Source: Paraneptunicella aestuarii
GTDB lineage: Bacteria > Pseudomonadota > Gammaproteobacteria > Enterobacterales > Alteromonadaceae
Assembly (NCBI RefSeq): GCF_019900845.1
Contig: NZ_CP074570.1
Span: 186,001 to 250,000, forward strand
DNA length: 64,000 nt
Reading direction: 5' to 3'
The notes under the pieces were generated by a model. It saw nothing but the letters and a program-made list of their open reading frames with translations. It was not told the origin of the DNA and did no database searches. Of the stretch, positions 25,056-35,771 are shown in pieces. The translations under genes and the position numbers were made by a program. Numbering within the stretch: the stretch's first letter is position 1; each line of letters begins with the position of its first letter.

Positions 25056-27056
25056 TTGAGCATTAAAATATTGCCTGCGCGATTGGCAAACCAAATCGCT
25101 GCGGGTGAAGTGGTTGAACGCCCTGCCTCGGTTGTTAAAGAGTTATTGGAAAACAGTCTGGATTCAGGCGCGACCCGTATTGAGGTCGATATTGTTAAAG
25201 GCGGCCATAAGCGAGTCTTGATCCGCGATAACGGCGCTGGAATAGAAAAAGATGAATTGGGGCTCGCTTTAAGTCGTCATGCCACCAGTAAGATCCACAC
25301 TCTGGAAGATCTGGAAAATATTGTCAGTTTGGGGTTTCGTGGCGAAGCGTTAGCCAGTATTAGCTCGGTATCACGATTAACCTTAACCTCCAAACCCGCA
25401 GCACAAGAAGAAGCATGGCAAGCTCAATGTGAAGGCCGCGATATGGAAGTGGCGATTACACCCGCTGCTCACCCTAATGGAACCAGTGTTGATGTGCAGG
25501 ATTTGTTTTTCAATACGCCAGCACGTCGTAAGTTCCTGCGCACAGAAAAGACCGAGTTTACCCATATTGATGAGCTGTTCAAACGCGCAGTTTTAAGCCA
25601 TTTTGACGTACATTTTGTGCTGAGACACAACGATAAGATTGTGCGCCAGTTTGCGGCTGCGAAAAACGAAGCGGCGAAGTTAAAGCGTGTAGCGCAAATA
25701 TGCGGCAAAGCCTTTCAAGATACGGCGATTGAGTTTGCCAGCGAGTATCAGGCTATTCAGTTTCATGGCTGGCTAGCGGGTGTTGGCGGTGAAAGAGCGC
25801 AGAATGATCAGCAATACGTTTATATTAATGGGCGGATGATGAAGGATAAGCTGATTGCTCATGCTATTCGTCAGGCTTACGAAGGGTTAATTCCATCCGA
25901 CAGTTATCCAGCTTATGTAGTGTATTTGCAGATGCCCGCATCCATGTTGGATGTGAATGTACATCCAACCAAACAGGAAGTGCGTTTTCATCAAGCTCGT
26001 TTGGTACATGATTTTATCTACAAGACCGTAAACGATGCATTGCAACAGCAGATGCAACGGGGGTTTGAGCAAGAGCAAGCTTTCAATTCTGAACCTGTTT
26101 GGGGTTCCTCAACATCACAAAAGTCGCAAGAACCGCAAGATTCACACGAGCTTCAAGCACCTCAAGTGCATCAGCTCAATCCGGTGCAATATACTCAATT
26201 GTCATCCAATGAGCCGTCGCACCAATATATCAAGCCTTTAACGCATGATGTGTCTCAAGCACCGAACAATACTTCGGATCGAATTACACATGGGGTAAGT
26301 GAGCATTCACCTTCGTCAGCCTATTCATCGGGTGCTATGGGGACGGGAAGGCCGCCTTTTGGTGAACGAAGAAATATGGTTGGCAGTAGAAATATTGGGT
26401 CAGCGCAGCAGAGAACGGCTTCGAATAATTATCAAAATTTGATGTCTACAGCTGCGCCATCTTTTTCTGCGGAAGCTGCTGGTGTTAGCGTTAGTCATCA
26501 TGCTGTTAGTGATAAATTGGCAGAATGTGTATTTGTTGAGCCCAGTCATTTATTGCTAAAAAAGCAGGCGTCTTTTTATCTGATCTCGCTGGTGGCTTTG
26601 GAGCGTAAGGAGCTAATCACTTCGTGGCGGCAGCAAGTGCCAGTATCACAACCGTTACTGATGCCGATTTCTCTGCCAATGGACAAGTCAATTAAAGAAA
26701 ACCTGGATGAAAAACGCAGGGCGTTGAGTGAATTGTCTATTGAGCTTATTCCGGTTGATAAACGTTTAGTCTTGCGCAAAGTACCTGCTGGTTATCGTCA
26801 GGTTAATTGGGCGATGTATTTGCCTGAACTGTTGCAACATGAGCAGCTACAAACTAATCCTATACTGGCATTTGCAACGGTCATGATTGCTGAAAGCAAA
26901 GTGTATGATGATGTTCTGGCAATGTCCTTATGGCAACGGTTTGCGCTCATATTAGGTAAAGAAGATAATTCCCTGAATGGCTTGCTGATGGAAGTGCCAG
27001 TTGCCGACTGGGTAGCTCAACACTTAAATTTAACTAAAGAGCCTTCGGTTCAATAA
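25056..27056 (+). CDS. mutL: DNA mismatch repair protein MutL
   Basis: 666 residues from TTG 25056, preceded by gagaagagag; the protein from this codon ([29 protein letters not shown]) starts like all MutL proteins. The GHKL ATPase part has [19 protein letters not shown] and [12 protein letters not shown], followed by the transducer domain to about residue 335. A long low-complexity linker (about 340-480) rich in Q, H, S and P leads to the dimerisation domain. No DQHAxxExxxE endonuclease motif is seen, so it is of the MutH-dependent type. It links MutS to downstream repair steps. Confidence 0.97.
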   Translation: MSIKILPARLANQIAAGEVVERPASVVKELLENSLDSGATRIEVDIVKGGHKRVLIRDNGAGIEKDELGLALSRHATSKIHTLEDLENIVSLGFRGEALASISSVSRLTLTSKPAAQEEAWQAQCEGRDMEVAITPAAHPNGTSVDVQDLFFNTPARRKFLRTEKTEFTHIDELFKRAVLSHFDVHFVLRHNDKIVRQFAAAKNEAAKLKRVAQICGKAFQDTAIEFASEYQAIQFHGWLAGVGGERAQNDQQYVYINGRMMKDKLIAHAIRQAYEGLIPSDSYPAYVVYLQMPASMLDVNVHPTKQEVRFHQARLVHDFIYKTVNDALQQQMQRGFEQEQAFNSEPVWGSSTSQKSQEPQDSHELQAPQVHQLNPVQYTQLSSNEPSHQYIKPLTHDVSQAPNNTSDRITHGVSEHSPSSAYSSGAMGTGRPPFGERRNMVGSRNIGSAQQRTASNNYQNLMSTAAPSFSAEAAGVSVSHHAVSDKLAECVFVEPSHLLLKKQASFYLISLVALERKELITSWRQQVPVSQPLLMPISLPMDKSIKENLDEKRRALSELSIELIPVDKRLVLRKVPAGYRQVNWAMYLPELLQHEQLQTNPILAFATVMIAESKVYDDVLAMSLWQRFALILGKEDNSLNGLLMEVPVADWVAQHLNLTKEPSVQ

Positions 27057-27073
27057 CTCGTTAAAAGATATCA

Positions 27074-28003
27074 ATGACTAACACCTCATTACCTCCCGCA
27101 ATCAGCATTATGGGGCCTACAGCTTCGGGCAAAACCGCATTGGCGATTGCCCTTACCAAGGTGCTTCCTTGTGAAATTATCAGTGTTGATTCAGCGTTGA
27201 TATACCGAGATATGGATATTGGAACCGCCAAGCCAACGGCTGAAGAGTTGGTTGAAGCTCCACATCGTTTGATCAACATTCTGGATCCGGCGGAAAGTTA
27301 TTCTGTTGCCGAATTTCGTCGAGACGCATTGCGGGAAATGGCGGACATTACCGCAAAAGGGCGAATTCCGTTATTGGTAGGAGGTACGATGTTGTACTTC
27401 AAGTCATTAATTGATGGAATTGCTCAATTACCGGCATCTGATGCCGATATTCGTAAACAGATTGAAAAAGAAGCTGAGCTACATGGATGGGAAAGCTTGC
27501 ATAAGCAATTGCAAATTGTGGATCCGGAATCGGCACAGCGCATTCATCCTAATGATCCTCAGCGATTAATGCGAGCGATAGAAGTGTATCGTTTGAGTGG
27601 TAAAGCGATGAGCGATTTAATGCGAGATAATTGTGACCCGGCTCCTTACCACTTTACTCAGTTTGCAATCGCGCCGCAGGACAGAGCCGTGTTACACCAG
27701 TTAATTGAACAGCGTTTTGAACAAATGCTGGCGGCTGGGTTCGAAGCTGAAGTTGCTAAATTGCTTGCTCGTGGAGATTTAAATTTAGATTTACCATCAA
27801 TGCGTTGCGTTGGTTACAGGCAAATGTGGCAATACTTGACGGGTGAGCTAAACTTGCAAGAAATGAAAGATAAAGCGGTTGCTGCAACACGGCAGTTAGC
27901 CAAGCGGCAGATAACCTGGTTACGAGGCTGGAAAGACGTCACTTGGCTTGATACTTTTAATACTGATAATGTAAATGTTGTATTAAATTGTACCAAGTCC
28001 TAA
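27074..28003 (+). CDS. miaA: tRNA dimethylallyltransferase
   Basis: 309 residues. It adds the dimethylallyl group to A37 of tRNAs reading UNN codons. The P-loop is [11 protein letters not shown]; the [17 protein letters not shown] block and [15 protein letters not shown] are diagnostic. The C-terminal [13 protein letters not shown] and [12 protein letters not shown] segments are intact. It lies 17 bases after mutL and 116 bases before hfq. In enterobacteria this gene's body contains hfq promoters; I cannot identify them with confidence here. Confidence 0.96.
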   Translation: MTNTSLPPAISIMGPTASGKTALAIALTKVLPCEIISVDSALIYRDMDIGTAKPTAEELVEAPHRLINILDPAESYSVAEFRRDALREMADITAKGRIPLLVGGTMLYFKSLIDGIAQLPASDADIRKQIEKEAELHGWESLHKQLQIVDPESAQRIHPNDPQRLMRAIEVYRLSGKAMSDLMRDNCDPAPYHFTQFAIAPQDRAVLHQLIEQRFEQMLAAGFEAEVAKLLARGDLNLDLPSMRCVGYRQMWQYLTGELNLQEMKDKAVAATRQLAKRQITWLRGWKDVTWLDTFNTDNVNVVLNCTKS

Positions 28004-28021
28004 ATGGGGTCAGTCTTCACT

Positions 28022-28050
28022 CTATACAGGGATTTTAAATACTGTATACT
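28022..28050 (+). promoter_or_regulatory. Weak promoter candidate upstream of hfq
   Basis: A good -10 hexamer TATACT (28045-28050) lies 67 bases before the hfq coding sequence in the miaA-hfq gap, but the -35 position (28022-28027) is non-consensus. Reported because hfq commonly has local promoters; the call is weak. Confidence 0.25.
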
Positions 28051-28119
28051 GGCTTGAATCTCATAAAGCAGTAATAAAAACAATAACTAAATAACTAGAA
28101 GATCAAAAAGAGGCACATG

Positions 28120-28365
28120 ATGGCAAAGGGACAATCACTCCAAGATCCTTTTTTAAATGCTCTTCGTAAAGAGCGTATTCCCGTGTCGATTTATCTGGTC
28201 AACGGTATTAAATTGCAGGGACAAATTGAGTCATTTGATCAGTTTGTTATTCTGCTCAAAAATACAGTGAGTCAGATGGTTTACAAACACGCGATTTCCA
28301 CAGTTGTGCCAGCCAGAGCGATACCCATGGCTATTAGCAACAACGATGATGGGGACAACGCCTAA
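28120..28365 (+). CDS. hfq: RNA chaperone Hfq
   Basis: 81 residues from the second of two adjacent ATG codons (28117 and 28120). The AAGAGG site is better spaced for 28120, and the product then begins [18 protein letters not shown], as in other gammaproteobacteria. It is an Sm-like hexameric protein that pairs small RNAs with mRNAs. The Sm1 core [27 protein letters not shown] and Sm2 [10 protein letters not shown] are unchanged. The acidic, flexible C-terminal tail is short (SNNDDGDNA). It is followed by hflX after 27 bases. Confidence 0.98.
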   Translation: MAKGQSLQDPFLNALRKERIPVSIYLVNGIKLQGQIESFDQFVILLKNTVSQMVYKHAISTVVPARAIPMAISNNDDGDNA

Positions 28366-28392
28366 ACCTAATGTTTACTGAGGATTCCATGC

Positions 28393-29685
28393 TTGTTTGA
28401 CCGTTATGAAGCTGGTGAACAGGCCGTTCTGGTTCATATTAATTTTTCAGATGAAACATCCAGGGAAGACTTGCAAGAACTGCAAATGTTAGTGTCTTCT
28501 GCTGGCGTGAATACCGTTGAGGTTGTAACGGGGACGCGCCGCACTCCTAATGCGAAGTACTTTGTAGGTAGTGGTAAGGCAGAGGAAATTGCCAATGCAG
28601 TAAGGGCGTCTTCAGCGGATGTCGTTATTTTTAACCATGCCTTAAGTCCCTCGCAAGAACGTAATCTGGAAACAATTTGCAAATGTCGAGTGTTGGATAG
28701 AACCACGCTTATTCTTGATATTTTTGCACAACGAGCCAGAACCCACGAAGGTAAACTACAGGTTGAGTTAGCGCAGTTACGACATATTTCCACACGTCTG
28801 GTTCGTGGTTGGACTCACCTTGAGCGCCAAAAAGGCGGGATTGGTCTGAGAGGCCCCGGGGAAACCCAGCTTGAAACCGATCGTCGTTTATTGCGTGAGC
28901 GTATCAAAAGCATTCAGCGTCGTTTAGAAAAAGTTGAGAAGCAACGTGAACAAGGGCGTAGAGCCAGAGTACGCAATGAAATACCAACAGTGTCATTGGT
29001 GGGTTACACCAACGCTGGTAAATCGACTCTATTCAACACGATAACTTCTGCCGGTGTTTATGCAGCCGACCAACTCTTTGCTACGCTAGATCCAACACTT
29101 AGAAAAATAGACGTGCAAGATATTGGCTCTGTTATTCTTGCGGATACTGTTGGGTTTATTCGTCATTTGCCCCATGACCTGGTGGCAGCGTTTAAAGCAA
29201 CATTGCAAGAAACCCAATCTGCCGACTTGTTGCTACATGTGGTGGATTATTCGGACGAGAAGTTTCGCGAAAATATCGATCAGGTTAACGAAGTTCTTGA
29301 AGAAATTGGGGCTGGTGAAGTACCCCAATTAGTGATTTGTAACAAAATCGACCGACTGGAAGGAATTGAAGCCCGCATTGATAGGAATGAAGACGGTAAG
29401 CCGGAAAGAATCTGGGTTTCGGCGCAGCAAGGTCGAGGTATTGATTTATTATTTAATGCCCTCACTGAGTGTTTGGCGGATAACATGGTGCAATATCAAT
29501 TACGCATTCCGCCACAACAGGGTAAACTTCGCGGTGCATTATTTGGTTTGAATTGTATCGCTTCGGAAGAATATGCCGAAGATGGTGATTGGCTGGTGGA
29601 TGTCAGAATGCCAGCCAAAGACTGGCAACGCCTGATTAAGCGCGTTGACGGTGATCTGACTTCGTATTTGGTGCATAAGCACTAA
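28393..29685 (+). CDS. hflX: Ribosome-associated GTPase HflX
   Basis: 430 residues from TTG 28393 with AGGA eight bases upstream; an ATG four bases before it is out of frame. From this codon the protein starts MFDRYEAGEQAVLVHI, exactly as expected. The N-terminal HflX domain includes GSGKAEEIA and the RTHEGKLQVELAQLRH and GPGETQLETDRR helical block. The G domain has G1 GYTNAGKS, G3 DTVGFIRHLP and G4 NKID. It binds stalled 50S/70S ribosomes and splits them, notably in heat stress. It is in the hfq-hflX-hflK-hflC order. Confidence 0.97.
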   Translation: MFDRYEAGEQAVLVHINFSDETSREDLQELQMLVSSAGVNTVEVVTGTRRTPNAKYFVGSGKAEEIANAVRASSADVVIFNHALSPSQERNLETICKCRVLDRTTLILDIFAQRARTHEGKLQVELAQLRHISTRLVRGWTHLERQKGGIGLRGPGETQLETDRRLLRERIKSIQRRLEKVEKQREQGRRARVRNEIPTVSLVGYTNAGKSTLFNTITSAGVYAADQLFATLDPTLRKIDVQDIGSVILADTVGFIRHLPHDLVAAFKATLQETQSADLLLHVVDYSDEKFRENIDQVNEVLEEIGAGEVPQLVICNKIDRLEGIEARIDRNEDGKPERIWVSAQQGRGIDLLFNALTECLADNMVQYQLRIPPQQGKLRGALFGLNCIASEEYAEDGDWLVDVRMPAKDWQRLIKRVDGDLTSYLVHKH

Positions 29686-29718
29686 GCAATGTTAAATAAT
29701 TAATTGACGGAGAAAGAG

Positions 29719-30885
29719 ATGGCTTGGAACGAGCCCGGGAGTAACAACAATAACAAAGATCCCTGGAAGAACCAGGGTGGTCGTGATCAAGGGCCTCCAG
29801 ACTTAGACGACATTCTCAAGAATGTGTTTAAGAAATTTGGTGGTTCTGGTGGACGTCGTGGAGGCGGTGGTTCTGGAGGGCTGAGTTTCGGCAATCTGGG
29901 ATTGGGTCTGATCGTCGCTATTCTGGTCGTGATCTGGGGTATCAGCGGTTTCTATACGGTACGTGAAGCTGAGCGTGGCGTTGTGATGCGCTTTGGACAG
30001 TTCAACAAATTGGTTGAGCCTGGTTTGCAATGGCGCCCCACATTTATTGATACTGTTGTGCCAGTGGATGTGCAAACTATTCGCTATTTGCCAGCGTCGG
30101 GTTTCATGCTAACAGAAGACGAAAACGTGGTTAGTGTGGAAATGGAAGTTCAGTATAAGGTTATTGAACCTTACCAATTTACTTTCTCTGTCACAGACCC
30201 ATCAAAGAGTTTGCGTCAGGCTTTGGATGCGGCATTACGCTACGTGGTTGGTCATTCCAAGATGGACGACATCCTGACTAGTGGTCGTGAGGTTGTAAGA
30301 CAACAGGTTCGTGAAGAACTGGATAGCGTTATTGCGCCATACAATATGGGTATAGTGGTCACCGACGTGAACTTTAAAGATGCTCGCCCGCCAGAGCAGG
30401 TAAAAGCTGCATTTGACGATGCCATCGCCGCTCAGGAAGACGAACAGCGTTTCATTCGTGAAGCGGAAGCGTATGCCAGAGAAATTGAACCACGTGCTCG
30501 TGGTCAGGTTCGCCGTATGGAAGAAGAAGCCCAAGCTTATAAAGAGCGCGTGATTTTGGAAGCGCGAGGTGAAGTAGCTCGTTTTGAGGAATTGCTACCT
30601 CAGTACCAGGCTGCTCCTGAAGTAACTCGTCGTCGTATCTATCTGGAAACATTGGAACAAGTCTATTCCAACACCAGTAAAATCATGGTCGACAGTAAAG
30701 GTAGTGGCAACATGATGTACTTGCCATTAGACAAGATCATGGAGAATTCCGGCTCAACAGGCACTCCCGCCAAGTCTCGTAGCACTATTGAAGGCCTACG
30801 TAATAGTCCAACTTCTGGCACTAATACACCTACGACTTCATCCGATGGTGTCCGCGGCGACCGTTTCAATAGTGGGAGGAACTAG
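29719..30885 (+). CDS. hflK: FtsH protease modulator subunit HflK
   Basis: 388 residues from ATG 29719 (site GGAGAAAG); the in-frame TTG at 29704 would add MTEKE and is unlikely. The cytosolic N-terminus is polar and glycine-rich (GGRDQGPPDLDDILKNVFKK), followed by one membrane helix (about 60-80) and a periplasmic SPFH/band-7 domain (GFYTVREAERGVVMRFGQF... DVNFKDARPPEQVKAAFDDA). With HflC it forms the large membrane cage around FtsH. The tail from about residue 345 is low complexity. hflC begins 3 bases after the stop. Confidence 0.96.
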   Translation: MAWNEPGSNNNNKDPWKNQGGRDQGPPDLDDILKNVFKKFGGSGGRRGGGGSGGLSFGNLGLGLIVAILVVIWGISGFYTVREAERGVVMRFGQFNKLVEPGLQWRPTFIDTVVPVDVQTIRYLPASGFMLTEDENVVSVEMEVQYKVIEPYQFTFSVTDPSKSLRQALDAALRYVVGHSKMDDILTSGREVVRQQVREELDSVIAPYNMGIVVTDVNFKDARPPEQVKAAFDDAIAAQEDEQRFIREAEAYAREIEPRARGQVRRMEEEAQAYKERVILEARGEVARFEELLPQYQAAPEVTRRRIYLETLEQVYSNTSKIMVDSKGSGNMMYLPLDKIMENSGSTGTPAKSRSTIEGLRNSPTSGTNTPTTSSDGVRGDRFNSGRN

Positions 30886-30888
30886 GCA

Positions 30889-31773
30889 ATGAGGAATTTA
30901 CTGTTAATTATCTTGATTGCATTGGGATTATTGAGCTTTAGTTCGGTTTTCGTTGTTAAGGAAGGTACACGCGGTATCGTTATCCAGTTTGGTAAGGTAA
31001 AGCGTGAATCGGAGAGCAATGAAACTATTGTTTACGGGCCTGGATTACATTTCAAATTACCGTTTTTTGATCAGGTAAAACATTTGGATGCACGTATTCA
31101 AACTTTGGATGATGCTCCAGACCGTTTCGTTACCTCTGAGAAGAAAGACTTGATCGTTGATTCCTATGTGAAGTGGCGTATCAAGGATTTTGCCAAGTAT
31201 TATTTGGCAACTCGTGGTGGTGTGAAAGAATTGGCTGAAGCACTATTGAAACAGAAAGTGAACAACGGTTTGCGTACTGAATTCGGTACTCGCACCATTT
31301 CACAAATCGTTTCAGGCGAACGTTCTGAATTGATGGATGCAGCATTAGAGCAATCTTCACAAAGTTCGGATGAACTGGGTATCGAGATTGTTGACGTGCG
31401 AGTTAAGCAAATTAACCTGCCTGTTGAAGTCAGTAGCTCCATCTTTGAACGTATGAGAGCTGAACGTACTGCGGTAGCGAAAGAGCACCGTTCTCAAGGT
31501 CAGGAACAATCTGAATTTCTTCGTGCAGATATTGATCGTCGTGTAACAATTATGCTGGCTGATGCTGAACGTAACGCCAGAAAATTGCGCGGTGAAGGTG
31601 ACGCAGGCTCAGCAAAAATATATGCAGAAACATACTCGAAAGATCCTGAATTTTTCAGCTTTTTACGTAGTATGGATGCTTACAAAGAGAGCTTTAACAG
31701 CAAGCAAGATATCTTAATTGTTGAACCAGACAGCGATTTCTTCAAATATATGAAGGATGCTAAAGGCAAGTAA
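30889..31773 (+). CDS. hflC: FtsH protease modulator subunit HflC
   Basis: 294 residues. It has one N-terminal membrane helix (LLLIILIALGLLSFSSVFVV), then an SPFH/band-7 domain with EGTRGIVIQFGKV, and the DVRVKQINLPVEVSSSIFERMRAER block that defines HflC. The C-terminal helix AERNARKLRGEGDAGSAKIYAETY is complete. It is translationally coupled to hflK, with which it makes a hetero-oligomer limiting FtsH action on membrane proteins. A terminator follows 51 bases downstream, separating it from the next gene. Confidence 0.97.
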   Translation: MRNLLLIILIALGLLSFSSVFVVKEGTRGIVIQFGKVKRESESNETIVYGPGLHFKLPFFDQVKHLDARIQTLDDAPDRFVTSEKKDLIVDSYVKWRIKDFAKYYLATRGGVKELAEALLKQKVNNGLRTEFGTRTISQIVSGERSELMDAALEQSSQSSDELGIEIVDVRVKQINLPVEVSSSIFERMRAERTAVAKEHRSQGQEQSEFLRADIDRRVTIMLADAERNARKLRGEGDAGSAKIYAETYSKDPEFFSFLRSMDAYKESFNSKQDILIVEPDSDFFKYMKDAKGK

Positions 31774-31824
31774 TCAGCAGCCTTTGTAAGCAAGCTAGCA
31801 ATTTAGCTTTACACTATTTCAAGA

Positions 31825-31850
31825 AGCACCCAGCCGGGTGCTTTTTGCTT
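31825..31850 (+). terminator. Rho-independent terminator after hflC
   Basis: Perfect 7-base stem agcaccc (31825-31831) / gggtgct (31836-31842) with loop agcc, followed by a T-rich run (tttttgctttt). This closes the nnr-to-hflC transcription unit. Confidence 0.9.
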
Positions 31851-31932
31851 TTCAGGATAATGCTTCATACTTAGGTGGTTGTATTTAGTTAACCCCATAT
31901 ATGGGATTAGTAGTAAAAGAAGTATCCGCAGT

Positions 31933-33099
31933 ATGTATAAGCAGTATTATCAAGGTTTTCTCAAGCGTCATCCCAACACTCAACATTTTGCCTGTCATAG
32001 TCACCATTATTGGCCAGATGTAACCCGCGACGCCATGTTGCAATATTGGGATGATTCAGCTCAATGGGTGGATGATAAATGGAATTATTTCTTTGGGGAA
32101 AAGTTGCCTAAATTGCAGCAATTCATTGCTTCTACCCTGAATACAGGAATGCCAGAAAATATCGTTCTGGCTCCCAATACCCATGAATTGTTGTTTCGAG
32201 TAATTAGCACGCTAGACTTTACAAAGCCGCAATGCATAGTTACAACCGATAGTGAATTTCACAGTTTTAACCGCCAAGCCGATCGCCTGTCTGAACTCGA
32301 AAATTTCACTGTGATTAAAGTGCCTGTTCAGCCCATGCAGGATTTTCAGCAGCGATTTGTTGAAACGGTCAGACAGTACAACCCTTCGTTAGTCTTTTTC
32401 AGCCACGTATTTTTTAATTCAGGCATGGCGCTTCGCGATTTGAATGGTTTGATCGAAGAGATTAAAGATATAGATGGATTGATTGTGGTGGACGGTTATC
32501 ACGGGTTCATGGCATTACCTGCTGATTTGCAGCCTATCGCAGAGCGAGTGTTCTATCTGGCTGGCGGATACAAGTACGCACAAGCGGGTGAGGGCGTGTG
32601 CTTTATGCATGTACCGAAAGATGCTGATTTTAGACCCGTTTATACAGGTTGGTTTGCGGAATTCGGCGCGCTTTCAGGAGCCAGAGCGGAAAGTGTTCGC
32701 TATGCGACGGCAGGTAATCATTATGCTGGCGCAACCATGGATTTATCAGGTATGTATCGTTTACTGGCTGTGTTTGAATGGATGCAGGAGATTGGGCTGT
32801 CGGTAGAAAAGATCCATCACTATGTACAGCAGTTGCAAGATCATTTCCTGAGGCTTTTATATGCGCTGGATCATCCGGATTTAAACGCTCAAACCTTATT
32901 GGCGGATAATCTCAACCATCATGGGCATTTCTTCACGTTTAAGCTGGAAAGTGCAGAAAAAACGCAAGCGCTGGGGGAATATATGAAAGCCAAAGGTGTG
33001 CACACCGATTGGCGGGGAGATTGTTTGCGCTTTGGCTTCGCTTTGTATCAGAATGCTGAAGATTTTGATTTAACTTGTTTGGAGGAAATGAATGGCTGA
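31933..33099 (+). CDS. Class V aminotransferase-fold (kynureninase-like) PLP enzyme
   Basis: 388 residues from ATG 31933; an in-frame TTG at 31879 gives an unlikely extension that crosses the leader. The N-terminus YYQGFLKRHPNTQHFACHSHHYWPDVTRDAM is distinctive. The fold-type I core shows APNTHELLFRV, FFSHVFFNSGM, a PLP aspartate in VVDGYHGFMAL and the Schiff-base lysine in LAGGYKYAQAGEGVCFM. It resembles kynureninase and cysteine-desulfurase-like proteins, but I cannot assign a substrate. Its stop overlaps the yjeT-like gene by eight bases, so the two are co-expressed. It is an insertion relative to the enterobacterial hflC-yjeT-purA order. Confidence 0.8.
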   Translation: MYKQYYQGFLKRHPNTQHFACHSHHYWPDVTRDAMLQYWDDSAQWVDDKWNYFFGEKLPKLQQFIASTLNTGMPENIVLAPNTHELLFRVISTLDFTKPQCIVTTDSEFHSFNRQADRLSELENFTVIKVPVQPMQDFQQRFVETVRQYNPSLVFFSHVFFNSGMALRDLNGLIEEIKDIDGLIVVDGYHGFMALPADLQPIAERVFYLAGGYKYAQAGEGVCFMHVPKDADFRPVYTGWFAEFGALSGARAESVRYATAGNHYAGATMDLSGMYRLLAVFEWMQEIGLSVEKIHHYVQQLQDHFLRLLYALDHPDLNAQTLLADNLNHHGHFFTFKLESAEKTQALGEYMKAKGVHTDWRGDCLRFGFALYQNAEDFDLTCLEEMNG

Positions 33100-33277
33100 C
33101 GCTTTTTGGATGGCATTCGCATTTGTTCTGATTATCGAAGGTGCGGGGCCACTCTTGTTCCCGCGTCGATGGAAAAATTACATTATGCAGCTCTCCCAAC
33201 AGCCTTTATCGCTGTTAAGGCAAATTGGTGGTGTGATGGTGACAATTGGCCTGATGTTTCTCTTTTTTATGCAATGA
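33092..33277 (+). CDS. DUF2065 small inner membrane protein (YjeT homologue)
   Basis: 61 residues with two membrane helices (WMAFAFVLIIEGAGPLLFP and IGGVMVTIGLMFLFFMQ) joined by a basic loop, RRWKNYIMQLSQQP. This is the DUF2065 pattern, and its position just before purA matches yjeT of enterobacteria. The function is unknown. The ATG is preceded by a good GGAGGAAA site that lies inside the end of the preceding gene. Confidence 0.88.
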   Translation: MADAFWMAFAFVLIIEGAGPLLFPRRWKNYIMQLSQQPLSLLRQIGGVMVTIGLMFLFFMQ

Positions 33278-33451
33278 AACTTGGAGCAAACCAGGCTCAA
33301 CGTTAAAAAAGACTTAAGAAACAAAAAGCTAAACTTATATTCATCAAAGGTTCGGTCGCGTAGGCGCAAGCCTTAAACGAGCCGTGTTTGGGCGCTGTCG
33401 AATCTCTAAGCAAAATATCTGAAATATCTAGGGATAAAAAGATGAATTTTC

Positions 33452-33479
33452 AGGCGCAAGTTTGTTAGAATCTGCGCCT
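33452..33479 (+). promoter_or_regulatory. purA promoter region with inverted repeat around an extended -10
   Basis: An extended -10 TGTTAGAAT (33463-33471) lies 35 bases before the purA ATG. It is enclosed by perfect arms aggcgca (33452-33458) and tgcgcct (33473-33479), which could form an operator or a start-site hairpin. No clear -35. The arms do not match the PurR 16-mer, so the regulator is unknown. Confidence 0.4.
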
Positions 33480-33481
33480 AA

Positions 33482-34804
<1,323 letters not shown>

Positions 34805-34832
34805 TTAGCGAAAGCTGATCGCGATGGTTCTT

Positions 34833-34868
34833 AAAATGCCGCTCATCGTTGGTGAGCGGCATTTTTTT
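34833..34868 (+). terminator. Strong terminator after purA (probably bidirectional)
   Basis: 13-base perfect arms aaaatgccgctca (34833-34845) and tgagcggcatttt (34853-34865) with a 7-base loop and continuing T-run. A-rich upstream arm means that it can also stop minus-strand transcription from the convergent TetR gene. Confidence 0.92.
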
Positions 34869-34897
34869 ATTAAAAGCTAACGACTTTTAATGATAAT

Positions 34898-35587
34898 TCA
34901 CTTCCCCTCAATCAAATTCAACAACCCTTCAATTAACATAAAAGTCCCGGCGACCAGTGTTGTGCGGGGTTTGTCGTAGCCATTGACTACCCAGGTGGTG
35001 GCGGTTTGGCGCAGTATGCCAACCACCGAGAGGCCGATGACGGCTTTTTCGTCTTCGGGTTGCTGCCAGTTTGGGTAGGCTTGTTCGATAACCGAGATGT
35101 AGGTTTTGGCGATGTTCTGGATGTAGTTGTTATACATCTGGTCTATGTCGGGGCTGATGCCTTCGAGACCAAGCAAGCAGATTTGCGCGATTTGGGGATT
35201 TTCCACTTCTTGAAAATAGACATCAATGCCAGCCTTCATGGCTTGGCGAAGTGTGCCATTTTCGATGCCTTTGCCTATGGTTTCCAGTATTTTGGATACC
35301 AGTTCATTCATGCAGTGTTCGTACACTGCCATCGACAGCGTTTCCAGGCTGCCGAAGGATTCGTAAAAATAGCGGTCGGTGAGTTTGGCTTCACGGCAAA
35401 TGCCTCGCACCGTCACTGAATGAAAGCCTTTGCTGCCGAATTGTTCTATACCTGCGGTGATAAATTGCTCTCGACGTTTGGCTTTGCGTTGTTCTAAGGT
35501 CAGACCGCTGTAATTCCTTCCGTTGGAACCAGAATGCTCACTGTTTTCACTTTGAATTTCTGCTTTTGCTTCTTTGGGAGCGTCCAT
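34898..35587 (-). CDS. TetR-family transcriptional regulator of the adjacent catabolic operon
   Basis: 229 residues. After a polar 30-residue N-terminus comes the TetR helix-turn-helix domain (about 35-82): RREQFITAGIEQFGSKGFHSVTVRGICREAKLTDRYFYESFGS. This is followed by an all-helical ligand domain. The recognition helix region LTDRYFYESF is typical. It is divergent from the monooxygenase operon, with 184 bases between start codons that contain a plausible promoter and repeated candidate operator halves. It probably represses that operon and releases it on binding a ketone- or lipid-like inducer (inference). Confidence 0.88.
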   Translation of the reverse strand: MDAPKEAKAEIQSENSEHSGSNGRNYSGLTLEQRKAKRREQFITAGIEQFGSKGFHSVTVRGICREAKLTDRYFYESFGSLETLSMAVYEHCMNELVSKILETIGKGIENGTLRQAMKAGIDVYFQEVENPQIAQICLLGLEGISPDIDQMYNNYIQNIAKTYISVIEQAYPNWQQPEDEKAVIGLSVVGILRQTATTWVVNGYDKPRTTLVAGTFMLIEGLLNLIEGK

Positions 35588-35652
35588 TTGAGCCTGTTTA
35601 ATTTTTACTTTGAAAGCCTGATTTGTTTGATTCTATGCCAGATAAAATCAAT

Positions 35653-35681
35653 TTGACAACACGCGTCATCAGATTTAATTT
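35653..35681 (+). promoter_or_regulatory. Promoter of the monooxygenase operon
   Basis: -35 TTGACA (35653-35658), a 17-base spacer and -10 TAATTT (35676-35681). The spacer itself carries the first candidate operator copy, a geometry expected for repression. Confidence 0.55.
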
Positions 35682-35707
35682 ATTTTGAAGACGTGTGTAG
35701 TCAGATT
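35659..35707 (+). promoter_or_regulatory. Candidate TetR operators
   Basis: Arms acacgcgtc (35659-35667) and gacgtgtgt (35690-35698) are complementary at all but one position. Each is followed within a few bases by tcagatt (35669-35675 and 35701-35707), so the element can also be seen as two half-similar copies of one site about 32 bases apart. One lies between the -35 and -10, the other just after the expected start. Confidence 0.45.
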
Positions 35708-35771
35708 AGTAGGCTTGGATGGTGCTCTCACCTGTTTCAATTGAACAAGCCTCTGACGAGAGGAATGAGCA

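Noticed and set aside
28035..28055. LexA-like actgtatactgg upstream of hfq
   Set aside because: Lacks the CTGT-N8-ACAG arrangement; only one half is present.
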